A stretch of 64,000 nt of DNA from Janthinobacterium sp. BJB426 (GTDB lineage: Bacteria; Pseudomonadota; Gammaproteobacteria; Burkholderiales; Burkholderiaceae_D): positions 496,001-560,000 of the forward strand of contig NZ_PDZL01000002.1 in NCBI RefSeq assembly GCF_002735705.1, written 5' to 3'. Positions within the stretch are counted from its first letter, which is position 1. The number at the start of each line of letters is the position of its first letter. Position numbers and translations under genes: made by a program. The notes beneath the pieces are model-generated. The model was given only the letters and a program-made list of their open reading frames with translations, was not told where the DNA came from and searched no databases. Shown here piece by piece: positions 8,342-17,306 of this stretch.

Positions 8342-9472
8342 CTACAACCGCAGGCTGACGACAATCGCCAGCAGCAGCACGCCGGCCGCCGCCAATAATG
8401 CGCTGTTGAAACTGTGCGACTGCGCATACAGGCTGCCGGCCAGCAAGGGGCCGAGTATCTGTCCGATGCCATACACCACCGTCATGATGGCCATCATGTT
8501 GCTGCCGGCCTTGACTGCGGCCCGCTGCGCGGCAGGCATGGCGATGGTCACCGTGCCGACAAACGTGCCGCCGACGAGAATGGCGCTGAGCAGATAACCG
8601 GCGGCCGAGGGCGCCAGCACGGGCAAGGCCACGCCCAGCGCCTGCAGCAGCAAGTTCAGCCTGAGCACCTGGCGCGTGCCCAGGCGTTCGTGCAGCCGGT
8701 GCCACAGGAAACACGAAGGCGCCGCACCCAGGCCGAAGACGGCCCATATGTGGGCGGAATTGAGTTCGGGCAAGGCCGCGCCGACCAGCACGGGCAAATA
8801 CGTGGCCGTGACGATGTAACCGAGTCCCGCCAGTCCGTAGATCAGCACCAGCGGCCAGGGCGCCACGGGTGCCAACGCCGATGCAGCGGCTGGCGGCGGC
8901 GCATCCGGCGTCGCCTGGCCGCTGGCGGCAATCGCGGGCGCGGCCGCCAGCCCCGCCAGCACGGTGACGCCGGCCAGCAGCAGCCACATGCAGGCGCTGT
9001 GCCAGCCCAGGTGCGACGCCAGCACCAGCAATTCGGCCGAGACGGCGATGCCGGCGCCCACGCCCGCGTACAGCAGCGGCGCGCCGCGCGCCTGCCGGCG
9101 CTGCACCAGCAGCCACAGCGAGGCCGCCACCATGGCCAGGGCGCTGAAGACGCCCGCAGCGCCGCGCACCGTCACGAAAAGCCAGACGGGCATAGTCAAG
9201 GCCAGCACGCCCAGGCACAGGGCCGTGCCGGCCACCGACCACAGGCATAGCCGGTGCGCGCTGTGGGCCCGCGCGCGCATGGCCAGGACGGCGCCCAGCA
9301 AGTAACCGGCATAATTGGCCGAGGCGGCCAGGCTGCCGTCGCGCAAGCTCAAGACGCCCTCCTCGAGCATATGCGGGTAGATGGCCGTGAAGGCGAAGCG
9401 GCCAAAGCCCATGCCGATGGCGAGGATGACCGCCGCGGCGATGGCCGTGCCCAGCCTGGCCCGCGCGCTCAC
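8342..9472 (-). CDS. YbfB/YjiJ-family MFS transporter
   Basis: The product is 376 residues from a GTG at 9472 that overlaps the stop of the upstream LysR gene by 4 bases (GTGA). A longer in-frame start inside the LysR gene adds only hydrophilic residues. It has about 12 transmembrane segments. The first reads AIGMGFGRFAFTAIYP, the hallmark of the YbfB/YjiJ branch of MFS, and later GYIVTATYLP and VYGIGQILGP are also typical. Substrates of this branch are largely unknown. Coupling to the LysR gene suggests co-expression with its regulator. Confidence 0.85.
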   Translation of the reverse strand: MSARARLGTAIAAAVILAIGMGFGRFAFTAIYPHMLEEGVLSLRDGSLAASANYAGYLLGAVLAMRARAHSAHRLCLWSVAGTALCLGVLALTMPVWLFVTVRGAAGVFSALAMVAASLWLLVQRRQARGAPLLYAGVGAGIAVSAELLVLASHLGWHSACMWLLLAGVTVLAGLAAAPAIAASGQATPDAPPPAAASALAPVAPWPLVLIYGLAGLGYIVTATYLPVLVGAALPELNSAHIWAVFGLGAAPSCFLWHRLHERLGTRQVLRLNLLLQALGVALPVLAPSAAGYLLSAILVGGTFVGTVTIAMPAAQRAAVKAGSNMMAIMTVVYGIGQILGPLLAGSLYAQSHSFNSALLAAAGVLLLAIVVSLRL

Positions 9473-10341
9473 GCCGCCTCGCCGAGCTGCACCAGCAAAT
9501 GCTGAAAGGCGGGCACGTCGAATCCCGCGCGCCATACCAGCACGGTGTCAATCTGCCCGGCGGACAGCGTTGTCAGGCTGGCCGGTGCGTCGGACAGCGC
9601 CAGCACGCTGGCCGGCAGCAGGGTCACGCAGGCGCCGGCCGCCACGCAGGCGATCATGGTGTGATACGAGCTCAGCTCCTGCACCTGCCACTGCGTGCTG
9701 CCGGCCACGCCCAGCAGCTCTTCCGCGATGCCGCGGTAGGTGCAGCCCTGCGGGAAGGCGGCCAGCGAACGCGTGCGCACGTCCGAGGCGCGGCGCACCT
9801 GCCCTTCGCTGGCGGGCAACAGCAAGCACAGCTCCTCGCGCCACGCGGCTGTCGATGCCAGGCCCAGTTCCGCCAGGGCGGCGCCGCCGCCGAACGAGGG
9901 TGGCAAGGCGACGAAGGCGCAGTCGAGCAAGCCCGTGCGCACTTGCTCGATCAGGGGGCGCGACGGCCCCGTGCTCAACGCCAGGCGCGTGGCCGTATAG
10001 CGGGCGTGATATGCGGCCAGCAGGGCCGGAAGCCGGCTGGCCGCCGTGCTTTCCATGCTGCCGACGCGCAAGGTGCCGCCCTCTCTCCCGCCCGTGACGA
10101 CGTGCCGCGCTTCTTCCGCCAGCGCCAGTAAACGCTGCGCATACTCGAGAAAGCGCTCGCCGGCCGCCGTCAGGGCCATGCGTTTATTGGTGCGCACGAA
10201 CAGCTCGGCGCCGATATCGGCTTCCAGCTGCTGGATGCGCGTGGTGACGCTGGATGGCGCCCGTCCCAGCCGCGCTGCGGCCTGGGTGACACTCAGTTCA
10301 CTGGCGACAGAGCAAAAAATCCGCAATGATTCGGTATCCAT
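9469..10341 (-). CDS. LysR-family transcriptional regulator
   Basis: This 290-residue protein has an N-terminal winged helix-turn-helix ([20 protein letters not shown], then [21 protein letters not shown]). A LysR substrate-binding domain covers residues ~90-285. The helix-turn-helix variant [11 protein letters not shown] is of the kind seen in LysRs paired with YbfB-like exporters. It overlaps the MFS gene by 4 bases and is divergent from nitronate monooxygenase with an 87-base gap, so it may control both. Within that gap ttttga (10353-10358) and tcaaaa (10380-10385) form an inverted pair that could be part of the operator. Confidence 0.88.
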   Translation of the reverse strand: MDTESLRIFCSVASELSVTQAAARLGRAPSSVTTRIQQLEADIGAELFVRTNKRMALTAAGERFLEYAQRLLALAEEARHVVTGGREGGTLRVGSMESTAASRLPALLAAYHARYTATRLALSTGPSRPLIEQVRTGLLDCAFVALPPSFGGGAALAELGLASTAAWREELCLLLPASEGQVRRASDVRTRSLAAFPQGCTYRGIAEELLGVAGSTQWQVQELSSYHTMIACVAAGACVTLLPASVLALSDAPASLTTLSAGQIDTVLVWRAGFDVPAFQHLLVQLGEAA

Positions 10342-10428
10342 GGAATTCTTTATTTTGAAATGATTATGCTATTATATTCTCAAAATGCGAATCAAATACA
10401 GCATCCTCAACTTCATGAAGGAAACATC

Positions 10429-11490
10429 ATGACTTCAATCCAGCCCTTCCTCGACCGCCTCGGCTTGCAACTGCCCATCATTCAGGCGCCAATGGCGGGC
10501 GTCTCCACGCCCCGGATGGCCGCCGCCGTGTCGAACGCGGGCGGCCTCGGTTCGCTGGCCATCGGCGCCGGCACGGTGGCGCAGGCGCGCCAGGTGATAG
10601 CCGACACGCGCGCGCTGACGGACCGTCCCTTCAATGTGAATGTGTTTTGCCATGCGCCGGCCGTGCGGGATGCGCGGCGCGAAGCGGCCTGGCTGGCCCA
10701 TCTGGCGCCCCTGTTCGCGGAGCTGGGGGCAAGCGTGCCCGTGGAACTGGATGAAATCTACGCAACGTTCATCGGCAATGAGGCGGCATTCGCCCTGCTG
10801 CTGGAACAGCGTCCCGCCGTCGTCAGCTTCCATTTCGGCTTGCCGGCGCCGCAGCAGATTGCCGCCCTGCGCCAGGCCGGCATCTACACGATGGCCACGG
10901 CCACCAATGTGCGCGAGGCACTGCTCATCGAACAGGCCGGCGTCGACGCCATCGTGGCGCAAGGCGTGGAAGCGGGCGGGCATCGCGGCGTCTTCGACCC
11001 GCAAGCGCCGGACGAGCGCCACAGCACCACCGTGCTGCTGCGCCTGCTGGCGGGCCGCACCGCCCTGCCCCTGATCGCCGCCGGCGGCATCATGGATGGC
11101 CTAGGCATCCGCGCCGCGCTGGACCTGGGCGCCGCAGCCGCCCAGCTGGGCACGGCGTTCGTGCTGTGCCCGGAATCGTCGGCCAATGCAGGCTACCGGG
11201 CGAACCTGAAAAGCGCACGGGCCGCAAGCACGCGCCTGACCAGCGTGCTGTCGGGCCGCCTGGCGCGCGGCATGGTGAACCGATTGATCGAGCATGGCGA
11301 AGCGCCGGGCAGCCCGCCACCGGCCGACTATCCCGTCGCCTACGATGCCGCCAAGCAATTGAACGCACTAGCCAGCCAGCACGGCAACAGCGAATTCGCC
11401 GCCCAATGGGCCGGCCAGGGCGCGCCGCTGGCGCGGGAAATGGACGCGGCGCAGCTGGTGGCCACGCTGGCGCGGGAAATGACGGCTTGA
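10429..11490 (+). CDS. Nitronate monooxygenase (class I, FMN-dependent)
   Basis: The product is 353 residues. The start at 10429 follows GAAGGA at 5 bases; an in-frame start 23 codons upstream lacks one. It has the TIM-barrel features of the 2-nitropropane dioxygenase family: [14 protein letters not shown] at the N-terminus, the active-site histidine motif GVEAGGHRG, and the FMN phosphate-binding segments IAAGGIMDG and [10 protein letters not shown]. These enzymes oxidise alkyl nitronates such as propionate 3-nitronate, protecting central metabolism. The gene is divergent from the LysR gene and probably monocistronic. Confidence 0.9.
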   Translation: MTSIQPFLDRLGLQLPIIQAPMAGVSTPRMAAAVSNAGGLGSLAIGAGTVAQARQVIADTRALTDRPFNVNVFCHAPAVRDARREAAWLAHLAPLFAELGASVPVELDEIYATFIGNEAAFALLLEQRPAVVSFHFGLPAPQQIAALRQAGIYTMATATNVREALLIEQAGVDAIVAQGVEAGGHRGVFDPQAPDERHSTTVLLRLLAGRTALPLIAAGGIMDGLGIRAALDLGAAAAQLGTAFVLCPESSANAGYRANLKSARAASTRLTSVLSGRLARGMVNRLIEHGEAPGSPPPADYPVAYDAAKQLNALASQHGNSEFAAQWAGQGAPLAREMDAAQLVATLAREMTA

Positions 11491-11512
11491 GCCGTCCGCC
11501 GGACAGCCCCGC

Positions 11513-12604
11513 CTACGCCGGCTGCTGCTGCGTGGTGCAGTGAATGCCGCCACCACCGGCCGCGATAGCGTCGATATTCAGCTGCACGATGTCGCGCCCG
11601 GGGAAGTGTTCGCGCAGCATGGCTTTGGTGTTGCGGTCGGCTGGCGCATCGCCAAATTCCGGGCACAGCACGGCGCCGTTGCAGACATAAAAATTGATGT
11701 AGCCGGCGGCGAAGTCCTTGTTTTCATAGCGCGGGCGTACCTGGCCCGGGCCGGGCAGCACCACCACCTGCAGCGGACGGCCGCGCGCATCCGTGGCCTT
11801 GCGCAGGATGTCGAGGTGGCGCTGGGTGACGGCGCGCTCTGGCGACGTCGGGTCGTTTTCAAAGCCGGCCGCGACGACGCCAGGCGCGCAGAAACGGGCA
11901 TAAAAGTCCGTGTGGCCATCAGTGATGTCCTGGCCGGCAATGCCCGGCAGCCAGATGACTTTCTCGATGCCCAGCAGCCGGCGCAGTTCCTGCTCGCACC
12001 TTGCCTTGCTGACGCCGGGATTGCGGTTGGCGTTCAGCACGCAGCTTTCCGTGATGATGGCCGTACCCTGGCCATCGACTTCGATGCCGCCCCCTTCCAG
12101 CACCAGGCTGCTTTCCAGCACGGCGACGCCGGCGCGTCCGGCCACGAAACCAGCCACCAGCGCATCGTCGTCGTAGTCCTGCTTTTCGCCCCAGCCATTG
12201 AAATTGAAATTCACGCCGGCCAGCGCTCCGCCCGCCTGCTTGACGAAGACGGGGCCCGTGTCGCGCATCCACAGATCATCAATGGGCTGCACCAGCAGCT
12301 TGACCTTGTTGCCGCACAGGCGAGCCGCCACGTCGTAGTCTTCCTCGTTGACCAGCATGTGCACGGGTTCGACGCTGGCAATCGCCTGCGCGATGCGCGC
12401 CAGGTCCGCTTGCGCGCCCGCCTTCAGGCGCTTGCCCCAGACGTCGTCGTTGGCGCCGAAAGCCATCCAGGTAGCAGCGTGGCGCTCGCCTTCATCGGGC
12501 ATGCGCCAGCCCGCGCCTGCCGCCAGGGCGGGCAAGGCCGGCAAGCCCATGGCGGCGCCGGCCGCCAGGCCCAAGGCGCCAGTGAGGAACTGTCGTCGTT
12601 GCAT
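11513..12604 (-). CDS. Exported agmatine deiminase/PAD-family protein (paralogue 2)
   Basis: The product is 363 residues. The start at 12604 follows AAGGAG at 7 bases. The N-terminus MQRRQFLTGALG is a twin-arginine signal with cleavage near ALAAGA. The mature part is an agmatine deiminase/peptidylarginine deiminase fold: DDLWMRDTGP, NFNGWG, EGGGIEVDGQGT, HTDFYARF and the catalytic cysteine in GGGGIHCTTQQ. Such enzymes convert agmatine to N-carbamoylputrescine, or citrullinate C-terminal arginine. Cytosolic AguA carries no signal, so substrate and site may differ here. It lies 10 bases downstream of a close paralogue in the same orientation, so the two arose by tandem duplication and form an operon. 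Confidence 0.9.
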   Translation of the reverse strand: MQRRQFLTGALGLAAGAAMGLPALPALAAGAGWRMPDEGERHAATWMAFGANDDVWGKRLKAGAQADLARIAQAIASVEPVHMLVNEEDYDVAARLCGNKVKLLVQPIDDLWMRDTGPVFVKQAGGALAGVNFNFNGWGEKQDYDDDALVAGFVAGRAGVAVLESSLVLEGGGIEVDGQGTAIITESCVLNANRNPGVSKARCEQELRRLLGIEKVIWLPGIAGQDITDGHTDFYARFCAPGVVAAGFENDPTSPERAVTQRHLDILRKATDARGRPLQVVVLPGPGQVRPRYENKDFAAGYINFYVCNGAVLCPEFGDAPADRNTKAMLREHFPGRDIVQLNIDAIAAGGGGIHCTTQQQPA

Positions 12605-12614
12605 GTGGTTCTCC

Positions 12615-13781
12615 TTATGCCGGTTCCTGTTGCGTGGTGCAATGGATGCCGCCGCCACCGGCAGCGATGGGGTCGATATTAATCTGCACCACGGCGCGGC
12701 CCGGATACAGCTGCGCATACTGCGCCCTGGCGCGGGCGTCCGCTTGCGCATCGCCGAATTCCGGCAGGAAAATGGCGCTGCTGGTGGCATAGTAATTGAT
12801 GTAGCCGGCAGCGAAGGTGTTCGGATTGTTTCCAGGCCGAATTTTCTCTGGGCCATCGATGACGACGATCTGCAGCGGCTGGCCATCCGCATCGGCGGCG
12901 CCGCGCAGAATCTCCAGGTGGCGCCGGGTCAGCGCGTAATCGTACGATTCCGGGTCCATCTCGCGGTGCGCCGCCACCACGCCGGGGCGCACGAAACGGG
13001 CGTAAAAGTCCGTGTGGGCATCCGTGATGTCCTTGTTCCTGATGCCTGGCAGCCAGATCACCTTGCGGATGCCCAGCAGGCGCAGCAGCTCCGCTTCGCA
13101 GTCGGCCTTGCTCCAGCCCGGGTTGCGGTTGCTGTTCAGCACGCAGCTTTCCGTGATGATGGCCGTGCCCTTGCCATCGACTTCCAGCGCCCCGCCTTCC
13201 AGCACCAGGCGCGTGGCCAGCAGCGGTACCCGGGCCTGGGCGGCGACCATGTCGGCCACCTGTCCATCCTTGCCGAACTGCTGCCTGTTGCCCCAGCCAT
13301 TGAAGTTGAACTTCACGCCGGCCCGCTCGCCATTCGGCTTGCGCACGAAGACGGGACCCGTGTCGCGCATCCACACATCATCCATCTCGGCGGGAATCAG
13401 GTTCACGCGCGCATCGAACAAGGGCCGCGCACTGGCCAGCTCTTCCGGGCGTACCAGCATGTTGACGGGTTCATGCGCGGCGATGGCATTGGCGATGCGC
13501 ACCAGCGCCAGCTGCACCTGCGGCACTTGCGCGCGCGTCCAGACGGCGCTGGAAGCGCCATATGCCATCCACGTCGCCTTGTGGGCGTCGGCCTCGTCGG
13601 GCATGCGCCAGCCGTCGGCCAGGTTGACGCCAGCGCCGCTATTGATCGGTGGCACTGGTGCAACGGGGCCAGTTTCCACCCCGCCGTCGGCGCCACCGCC
13701 GCAGCCGACCAGCAAGCCGCCCATGGCCAGCGCGCTGCCGCCCAGCATGCAATGACGCAAGAAATATCGACGTGTCTTCAT
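12615..13781 (-). CDS. Exported agmatine deiminase/PAD-family protein, lipoprotein-like (paralogue 1)
   Basis: The product is 388 residues. The N-terminus MKTRRYFLRHCMLGG combines a twin-arginine motif with a lipobox (LLVGC, cysteine 27) followed by a Gly/Pro-rich linker, so it is probably a Tat-exported, membrane-anchored lipoprotein. The catalytic domain has the same motifs as its neighbour: DDVWMRDTGP, NFNGWG, EGGALEVDGKGT, HTDFYARF and the nucleophile in GGGGIHCTTQQ. The pair shares runs such as TAIITESCVLN and differs mainly in the anchor and surface loops. It is divergent from a GcvA-like LysR gene across 104 bases. Confidence 0.9.
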   Translation of the reverse strand: MKTRRYFLRHCMLGGSALAMGGLLVGCGGGADGGVETGPVAPVPPINSGAGVNLADGWRMPDEADAHKATWMAYGASSAVWTRAQVPQVQLALVRIANAIAAHEPVNMLVRPEELASARPLFDARVNLIPAEMDDVWMRDTGPVFVRKPNGERAGVKFNFNGWGNRQQFGKDGQVADMVAAQARVPLLATRLVLEGGALEVDGKGTAIITESCVLNSNRNPGWSKADCEAELLRLLGIRKVIWLPGIRNKDITDAHTDFYARFVRPGVVAAHREMDPESYDYALTRRHLEILRGAADADGQPLQIVVIDGPEKIRPGNNPNTFAAGYINYYATSSAIFLPEFGDAQADARARAQYAQLYPGRAVVQINIDPIAAGGGGIHCTTQQEPA

Positions 13782-13800
13782 GATTCATCCTTTTCAGTAG

Positions 13801-13857
13801 GCCAATTGGCATGCACAGCATTGTGGATGGATCAAGATATGAAAACAAATGATATGA
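13801..13857. promoter_or_regulatory. Divergent control region, agmatine deiminases / LysR
   Basis: The gap between the two divergent genes contains a perfect 10-base palindrome gccaattggc at 13801-13810 and a direct repeat gatatga at 13836-13842 and 13851-13857 in AT-rich sequence. These are candidate LysR contact sites; no binding data can be inferred from sequence alone. Confidence 0.35.
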
Positions 13858-13885
13858 TTTACCTTAATTCATTAGATTTTCTCAT

Positions 13886-14779
13886 ATGTCAGAACATCGT
13901 ATTCCTTCGCTGAAATTGTTGATGGGCTTTGAAGCGGCCGCCCGCCACGGTAATTTCTCGCGCGCGGCCGACGAGCTGCACGTGACGCAATCGGCCATCA
14001 GCCACCAGGTGCAATTGCTGGAAGAGCAAATCAAGCAGCCGCTGTTCCGCCGCGCGGGACGGGGCGTGGAACTGACGGTGGCGGGAGAGGTGCTGCTGCG
14101 CAGCGTGCAGCGCTCGATGACCGTGCTGCGCAGCGGCCTGGGGCGCATCGCCACCTATCTCGATCCCGGGCTCGTGGTGCTGGTGTGCCCTGCGCCCGTG
14201 CTGCACGGCTGGCTGCAGCCGCGGCTGCGCGCGCTGGAAGCGCAGATGCCCGAGCTGTGCTTGCTATTGTCGGTGGATGAAAGCGCCCGTTTCGTCGACG
14301 AGATCGACGTCGATATCGCCATCGGCGAACGCCCCATCCTGCAGCCGGACTTGCAGGAAATCCCCCTGCTGCACGATGAATGGCTGCTGGTGGCAAACAG
14401 CGAACTGGCGGCGCGGCTGGCCGGCGTGCCGCAAGTTGAACACCACCTGCACGCGGATCTGGTTTGCCTGGAAGAAAGCCTGACGGGCGACGCCACGGCG
14501 CCTTTGTTCCTGGGCCCGCTGGCGCGCTTTCGCAAGCGGGCCATCTATGACGATGCGCGTCTGTTGCTCGACGCCACCCTGGACGGGCGCGGCATCGCCT
14601 GCCTGCCGCGCCTGCTGATCGATGCCAGCCTGGCGCGTGGCCAATTGCACATCCTGCCCGCTTACCCGCGCGTGCCCGGCGCCACTTGGTGGCTGTCGGG
14701 CGTGGCGGAACACCCGCGTTCACCCATCGTCGGGCAAGTGTTCGACTGGCTGCGCGCGCAGGGCGGCATGCCGGCGTAA
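13886..14779 (+). CDS. GcvA-like LysR-family regulator
   Basis: This 297-residue protein starts IPSLKLLMGFEAAARHGNFS, with helix-turn-helix AADELHVTQSAISHQVQ and the GcvA/AmpR-type LFRRAGRGVELT. A LysR effector domain follows to the C-terminus (WWLSGVAEHP near the end is typical of the GcvA/DsdC branch). It is divergent from the two exported deiminases and is therefore their probable regulator, perhaps sensing an amine or arginine-derived ligand. The ligand is inference. Confidence 0.88.
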   Translation: MSEHRIPSLKLLMGFEAAARHGNFSRAADELHVTQSAISHQVQLLEEQIKQPLFRRAGRGVELTVAGEVLLRSVQRSMTVLRSGLGRIATYLDPGLVVLVCPAPVLHGWLQPRLRALEAQMPELCLLLSVDESARFVDEIDVDIAIGERPILQPDLQEIPLLHDEWLLVANSELAARLAGVPQVEHHLHADLVCLEESLTGDATAPLFLGPLARFRKRAIYDDARLLLDATLDGRGIACLPRLLIDASLARGQLHILPAYPRVPGATWWLSGVAEHPRSPIVGQVFDWLRAQGGMPA

Positions 14780-14791
14780 CCAGGCATCAGG

Positions 14792-15586
14792 CTACGGCAG
14801 CCTGTGCCGGAACGTCGGCTCGATATTGCGCGCATGCAGCCAGCGCACGATGTCTTCCAGGCTGGCGTCCTGCAACAGCAAGCCTGGCTGGCCAACTGGC
14901 TTTACCGCCGGCAATGGCGCGGCGACGGGCGCGGGCGCGGCATCAAACAACCCTGCATGTCCCTGCAACTTCGCTAGCGCCTGGGTGAACTGTCCCGGAT
15001 TGGCGCTGCGCAAGCTTTCCAGGAAGCCCAGCTGGGCGGCTGGCGGCGGCGGCATGTCCAGGCCAGGTTCGTCGACGAAGGCGGCGCCCATGCTGGGGTG
15101 GATGAAGGCGGCCCACTTGCCTGACGGCTGCAACGCAGGCGGCAACGCCACCTGTTCCACGTCGGCGGGCGGCGCCACGGCCAGGATGTCGGTCGAGGCG
15201 GGTAAAAAGGTGGCGCGCAGCAGTTGCACGAACTGGCGCGCCTGGGCGACAGGCACGGGCGTGGCCAGCGACAGCCATAACTGGAATGCCGTGCCCGAGA
15301 TGCTGACGGCGGGCGCTGGCAAGTCCAGCTCGTGCTGCACGGCATTGGCGATCGTACACAACGCGCTCCAGTGCAACTCGCCGCCGCCCTTGCCGCCAAA
15401 CTCCAGCACCAGCGCGCGCGTCAGGCCGCTCCCGGTCACGAGTTGCACCGCTACCGTCTGCTCGCCCGACAGATGGCGCGCCAGCACGGCTGGCGTCAGC
15501 GGCTGCACGCCGCCCGCCGCATCGACGTATTGCTGCTGTTCATCGAACAGGTACAGGCGGGTGAGTTCGGAAATCAGTTTATGCAT
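14792..15586 (-). CDS. Degenerate primase-polymerase (AEP/TOTE PrimPol)-like protein
   Basis: The product is 264 residues from ATG 15586 (GAGG 6 bases upstream); a TTG nine codons earlier is less likely. Residues ~30-190 follow the order of TOTE-type archaeo-eukaryotic primases: VLARHLSGEQTVAVQ, a core strand LVLEFGG (about 60-65) where active enzymes have DFD, SISGTAFQLWL (95-105) where they have SGxGaHvW, then VALPPALQ, GAAFVDE and LGFLESL. The acidic metal ligands and the histidine are replaced (EFG, Q), so polymerase activity is unlikely. The C-terminus holds a Pro/Ala linker and a short helical tail. The fold assignment is from motif spacing alone and is not certain. It stands alone, convergent with the LysR gene. 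Confidence 0.55.
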   Translation of the reverse strand: MHKLISELTRLYLFDEQQQYVDAAGGVQPLTPAVLARHLSGEQTVAVQLVTGSGLTRALVLEFGGKGGGELHWSALCTIANAVQHELDLPAPAVSISGTAFQLWLSLATPVPVAQARQFVQLLRATFLPASTDILAVAPPADVEQVALPPALQPSGKWAAFIHPSMGAAFVDEPGLDMPPPPAAQLGFLESLRSANPGQFTQALAKLQGHAGLFDAAPAPVAAPLPAVKPVGQPGLLLQDASLEDIVRWLHARNIEPTFRHRLP

Positions 15587-15647
15587 GGGCGGCCTCGTAA
15601 TAACGTTGAGCAAGACTTGTCAACGTGCCCAGATTATAGCCTCCTGG

Positions 15648-17165
15648 CTATTCTCTCACCGGCAGCCCGGCTGCCTGCCGCGTCCGTCCCGCGCCAAACA
15701 CCAGCCAGCTGGCTGCGGCGAACAGGCAGGCGGCCACGCCGCCATACAGCATCACGGCGCCAAATCCTTGTGCCAGCGCAAGCTTGGCCACGCCGTCCGG
15801 CAGCGTGCCGGCGCCCTTGCCTGCCGACAAACCTTCCGCCATGGCGCGCAAGGTGGCTACGTCCAGTCCGCCAGGCAACTGCATCCGCAATGCGGACTGG
15901 ATGGCTGCGACGAGGATAAAGCCCATCAGCGCGATATTCACCGACAGGCTGATCATGCGCGCGCTGATATCGATGCTGGAAGCCATGCCGGCCCGTTCGC
16001 CCGGTACGGCGCCCGTCGTCGTATTGGTGACGGGCGTGTTGGTCAGGCCCAGGCCCGTGCCCGCCAGCAGGCAACCGGGCAGTATCGTCAGCCAGCTGGC
16101 GGCGTCCGCGCGGCTGCCCCACAGCATCAGCAAAAAACCCAGGCCGATGGCCAGCAAGCCGGCAGGAATGACGGCATCGGCCCGGTAGCGCAGCGCCAGG
16201 CGCTCGGCCAGCGGCGGCACGAGCAAGGTGGGCAAGGTGTAGGCCAGCAAGGTCAGGCCCGTGTCCAGGCTGCTGTAGCCGAGGCCATACTGCACGTACA
16301 GGGGCAGATAGATCATGAACGGCCAGAAACTGCAGTTCATGCCCGCCGAACCGAGCAGCGCTCCCGAGAAACGGCGGATGCGGAACACGGCAAAGTCGAT
16401 CATCGGTTCGGCCTGCCGCCGTTCAATTATGACAAACAGCATCAGACTGATCAGCGCCACGGCCAGGCTGGCCACGCTGCGCGGGTCCGTGTAACCCAGC
16501 GCCGGCCCCTGCGTCAGGCACCAGGCCAGGCTGAACACGCCCAGCGACAGGGTGGCGATGCCGGCCACGTCCAGCTTGCGCCGCTGCGGGTCGCGCGATT
16601 CGCTCACGCCCAGCGCCACCAGCAGCAACGCCGCCAGCGCCAAAGGTCCGTGCACGAGAAATACCCACTGCCAGTTTGACAGCGCCACGATGGCCGCGCC
16701 GATGATGGGGCCGAAGCCCAGGCCCAGGCCAAACACGATGCCCCAGGCGCCAAACGCCCGGCCCCGCGCGGCGCCGGCCGGGAACTGCTGCGACAGCACG
16801 GCCACCTGGCAAATCAGCATGGCGCCGCCGGCCATGCCCTGCAGCGCGCGCGCGGCGATCAGCACGCCCGTGCTGCCAGCCCAGCCGCATGCCAGTGAAC
16901 TGAGGCCAAACAGGACCAGGCTGGCGAGCAGCAGGCGCTTGCGGCCATAGCGGTCGGCCAGGGTGCCGGTTGCCATCAGCACGGTGGTGCACGCCAAGGT
17001 GTAGGCGTTCATGATCCATTGCAAGTCCTTGAAGTCGCCATGCAGCACGGTTTCCAGGGTGGGCAGGATCACTGGCACGCTGGAAATTTCCAGGCCAAAC
17101 ATGAGCGAGGCCAGGCAGACGGCGGCCAGGGTCAGTGCGTTTTGTTGCGAAGTAGTCAGGTGCAT
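15648..17165 (-). CDS. DHA2-family MFS drug efflux transporter
   Basis: The product is 505 residues from ATG 17165, preceded by AAGG at 5 bases; ATG 17189 is possible but has no ribosome site. About 14 transmembrane segments are present. Motif A is ADRYGRKRLLL, motif C-like GLGLGFGPIIGAAI lies in TM5, and ARALQGMAGGAML in TM4 is typical of EmrB/QacA (DHA2) proton antiporters. The likely role is export of toxic or signalling organic compounds. It is divergent from a LysR gene, which is its likely regulator. Confidence 0.85.
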   Translation of the reverse strand: MHLTTSQQNALTLAAVCLASLMFGLEISSVPVILPTLETVLHGDFKDLQWIMNAYTLACTTVLMATGTLADRYGRKRLLLASLVLFGLSSLACGWAGSTGVLIAARALQGMAGGAMLICQVAVLSQQFPAGAARGRAFGAWGIVFGLGLGFGPIIGAAIVALSNWQWVFLVHGPLALAALLLVALGVSESRDPQRRKLDVAGIATLSLGVFSLAWCLTQGPALGYTDPRSVASLAVALISLMLFVIIERRQAEPMIDFAVFRIRRFSGALLGSAGMNCSFWPFMIYLPLYVQYGLGYSSLDTGLTLLAYTLPTLLVPPLAERLALRYRADAVIPAGLLAIGLGFLLMLWGSRADAASWLTILPGCLLAGTGLGLTNTPVTNTTTGAVPGERAGMASSIDISARMISLSVNIALMGFILVAAIQSALRMQLPGGLDVATLRAMAEGLSAGKGAGTLPDGVAKLALAQGFGAVMLYGGVAACLFAAASWLVFGAGRTRQAAGLPVRE

Positions 17166-17306
17166 CGAAGCCTTGCTTTCGGTAGTCATGGAGGGGTGGT
17201 GGTGCCGGAGCACTGCAAGCGACCATTCTAGAAAAAGCGGACTCATGAGGGAAATGATAAAATTTCGTACAATTCATTCATTTTCATCATGAATCACAGG
17301 AGCCCC

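Noticed and set aside
14622..16679. 685-codon open frame on the plus strand
   Set aside because: Antisense to the primase-like gene and the DHA2 transporter; cysteine/serine/arginine-rich then Gln/His-rich low-complexity translation typical of a high-GC shadow frame.
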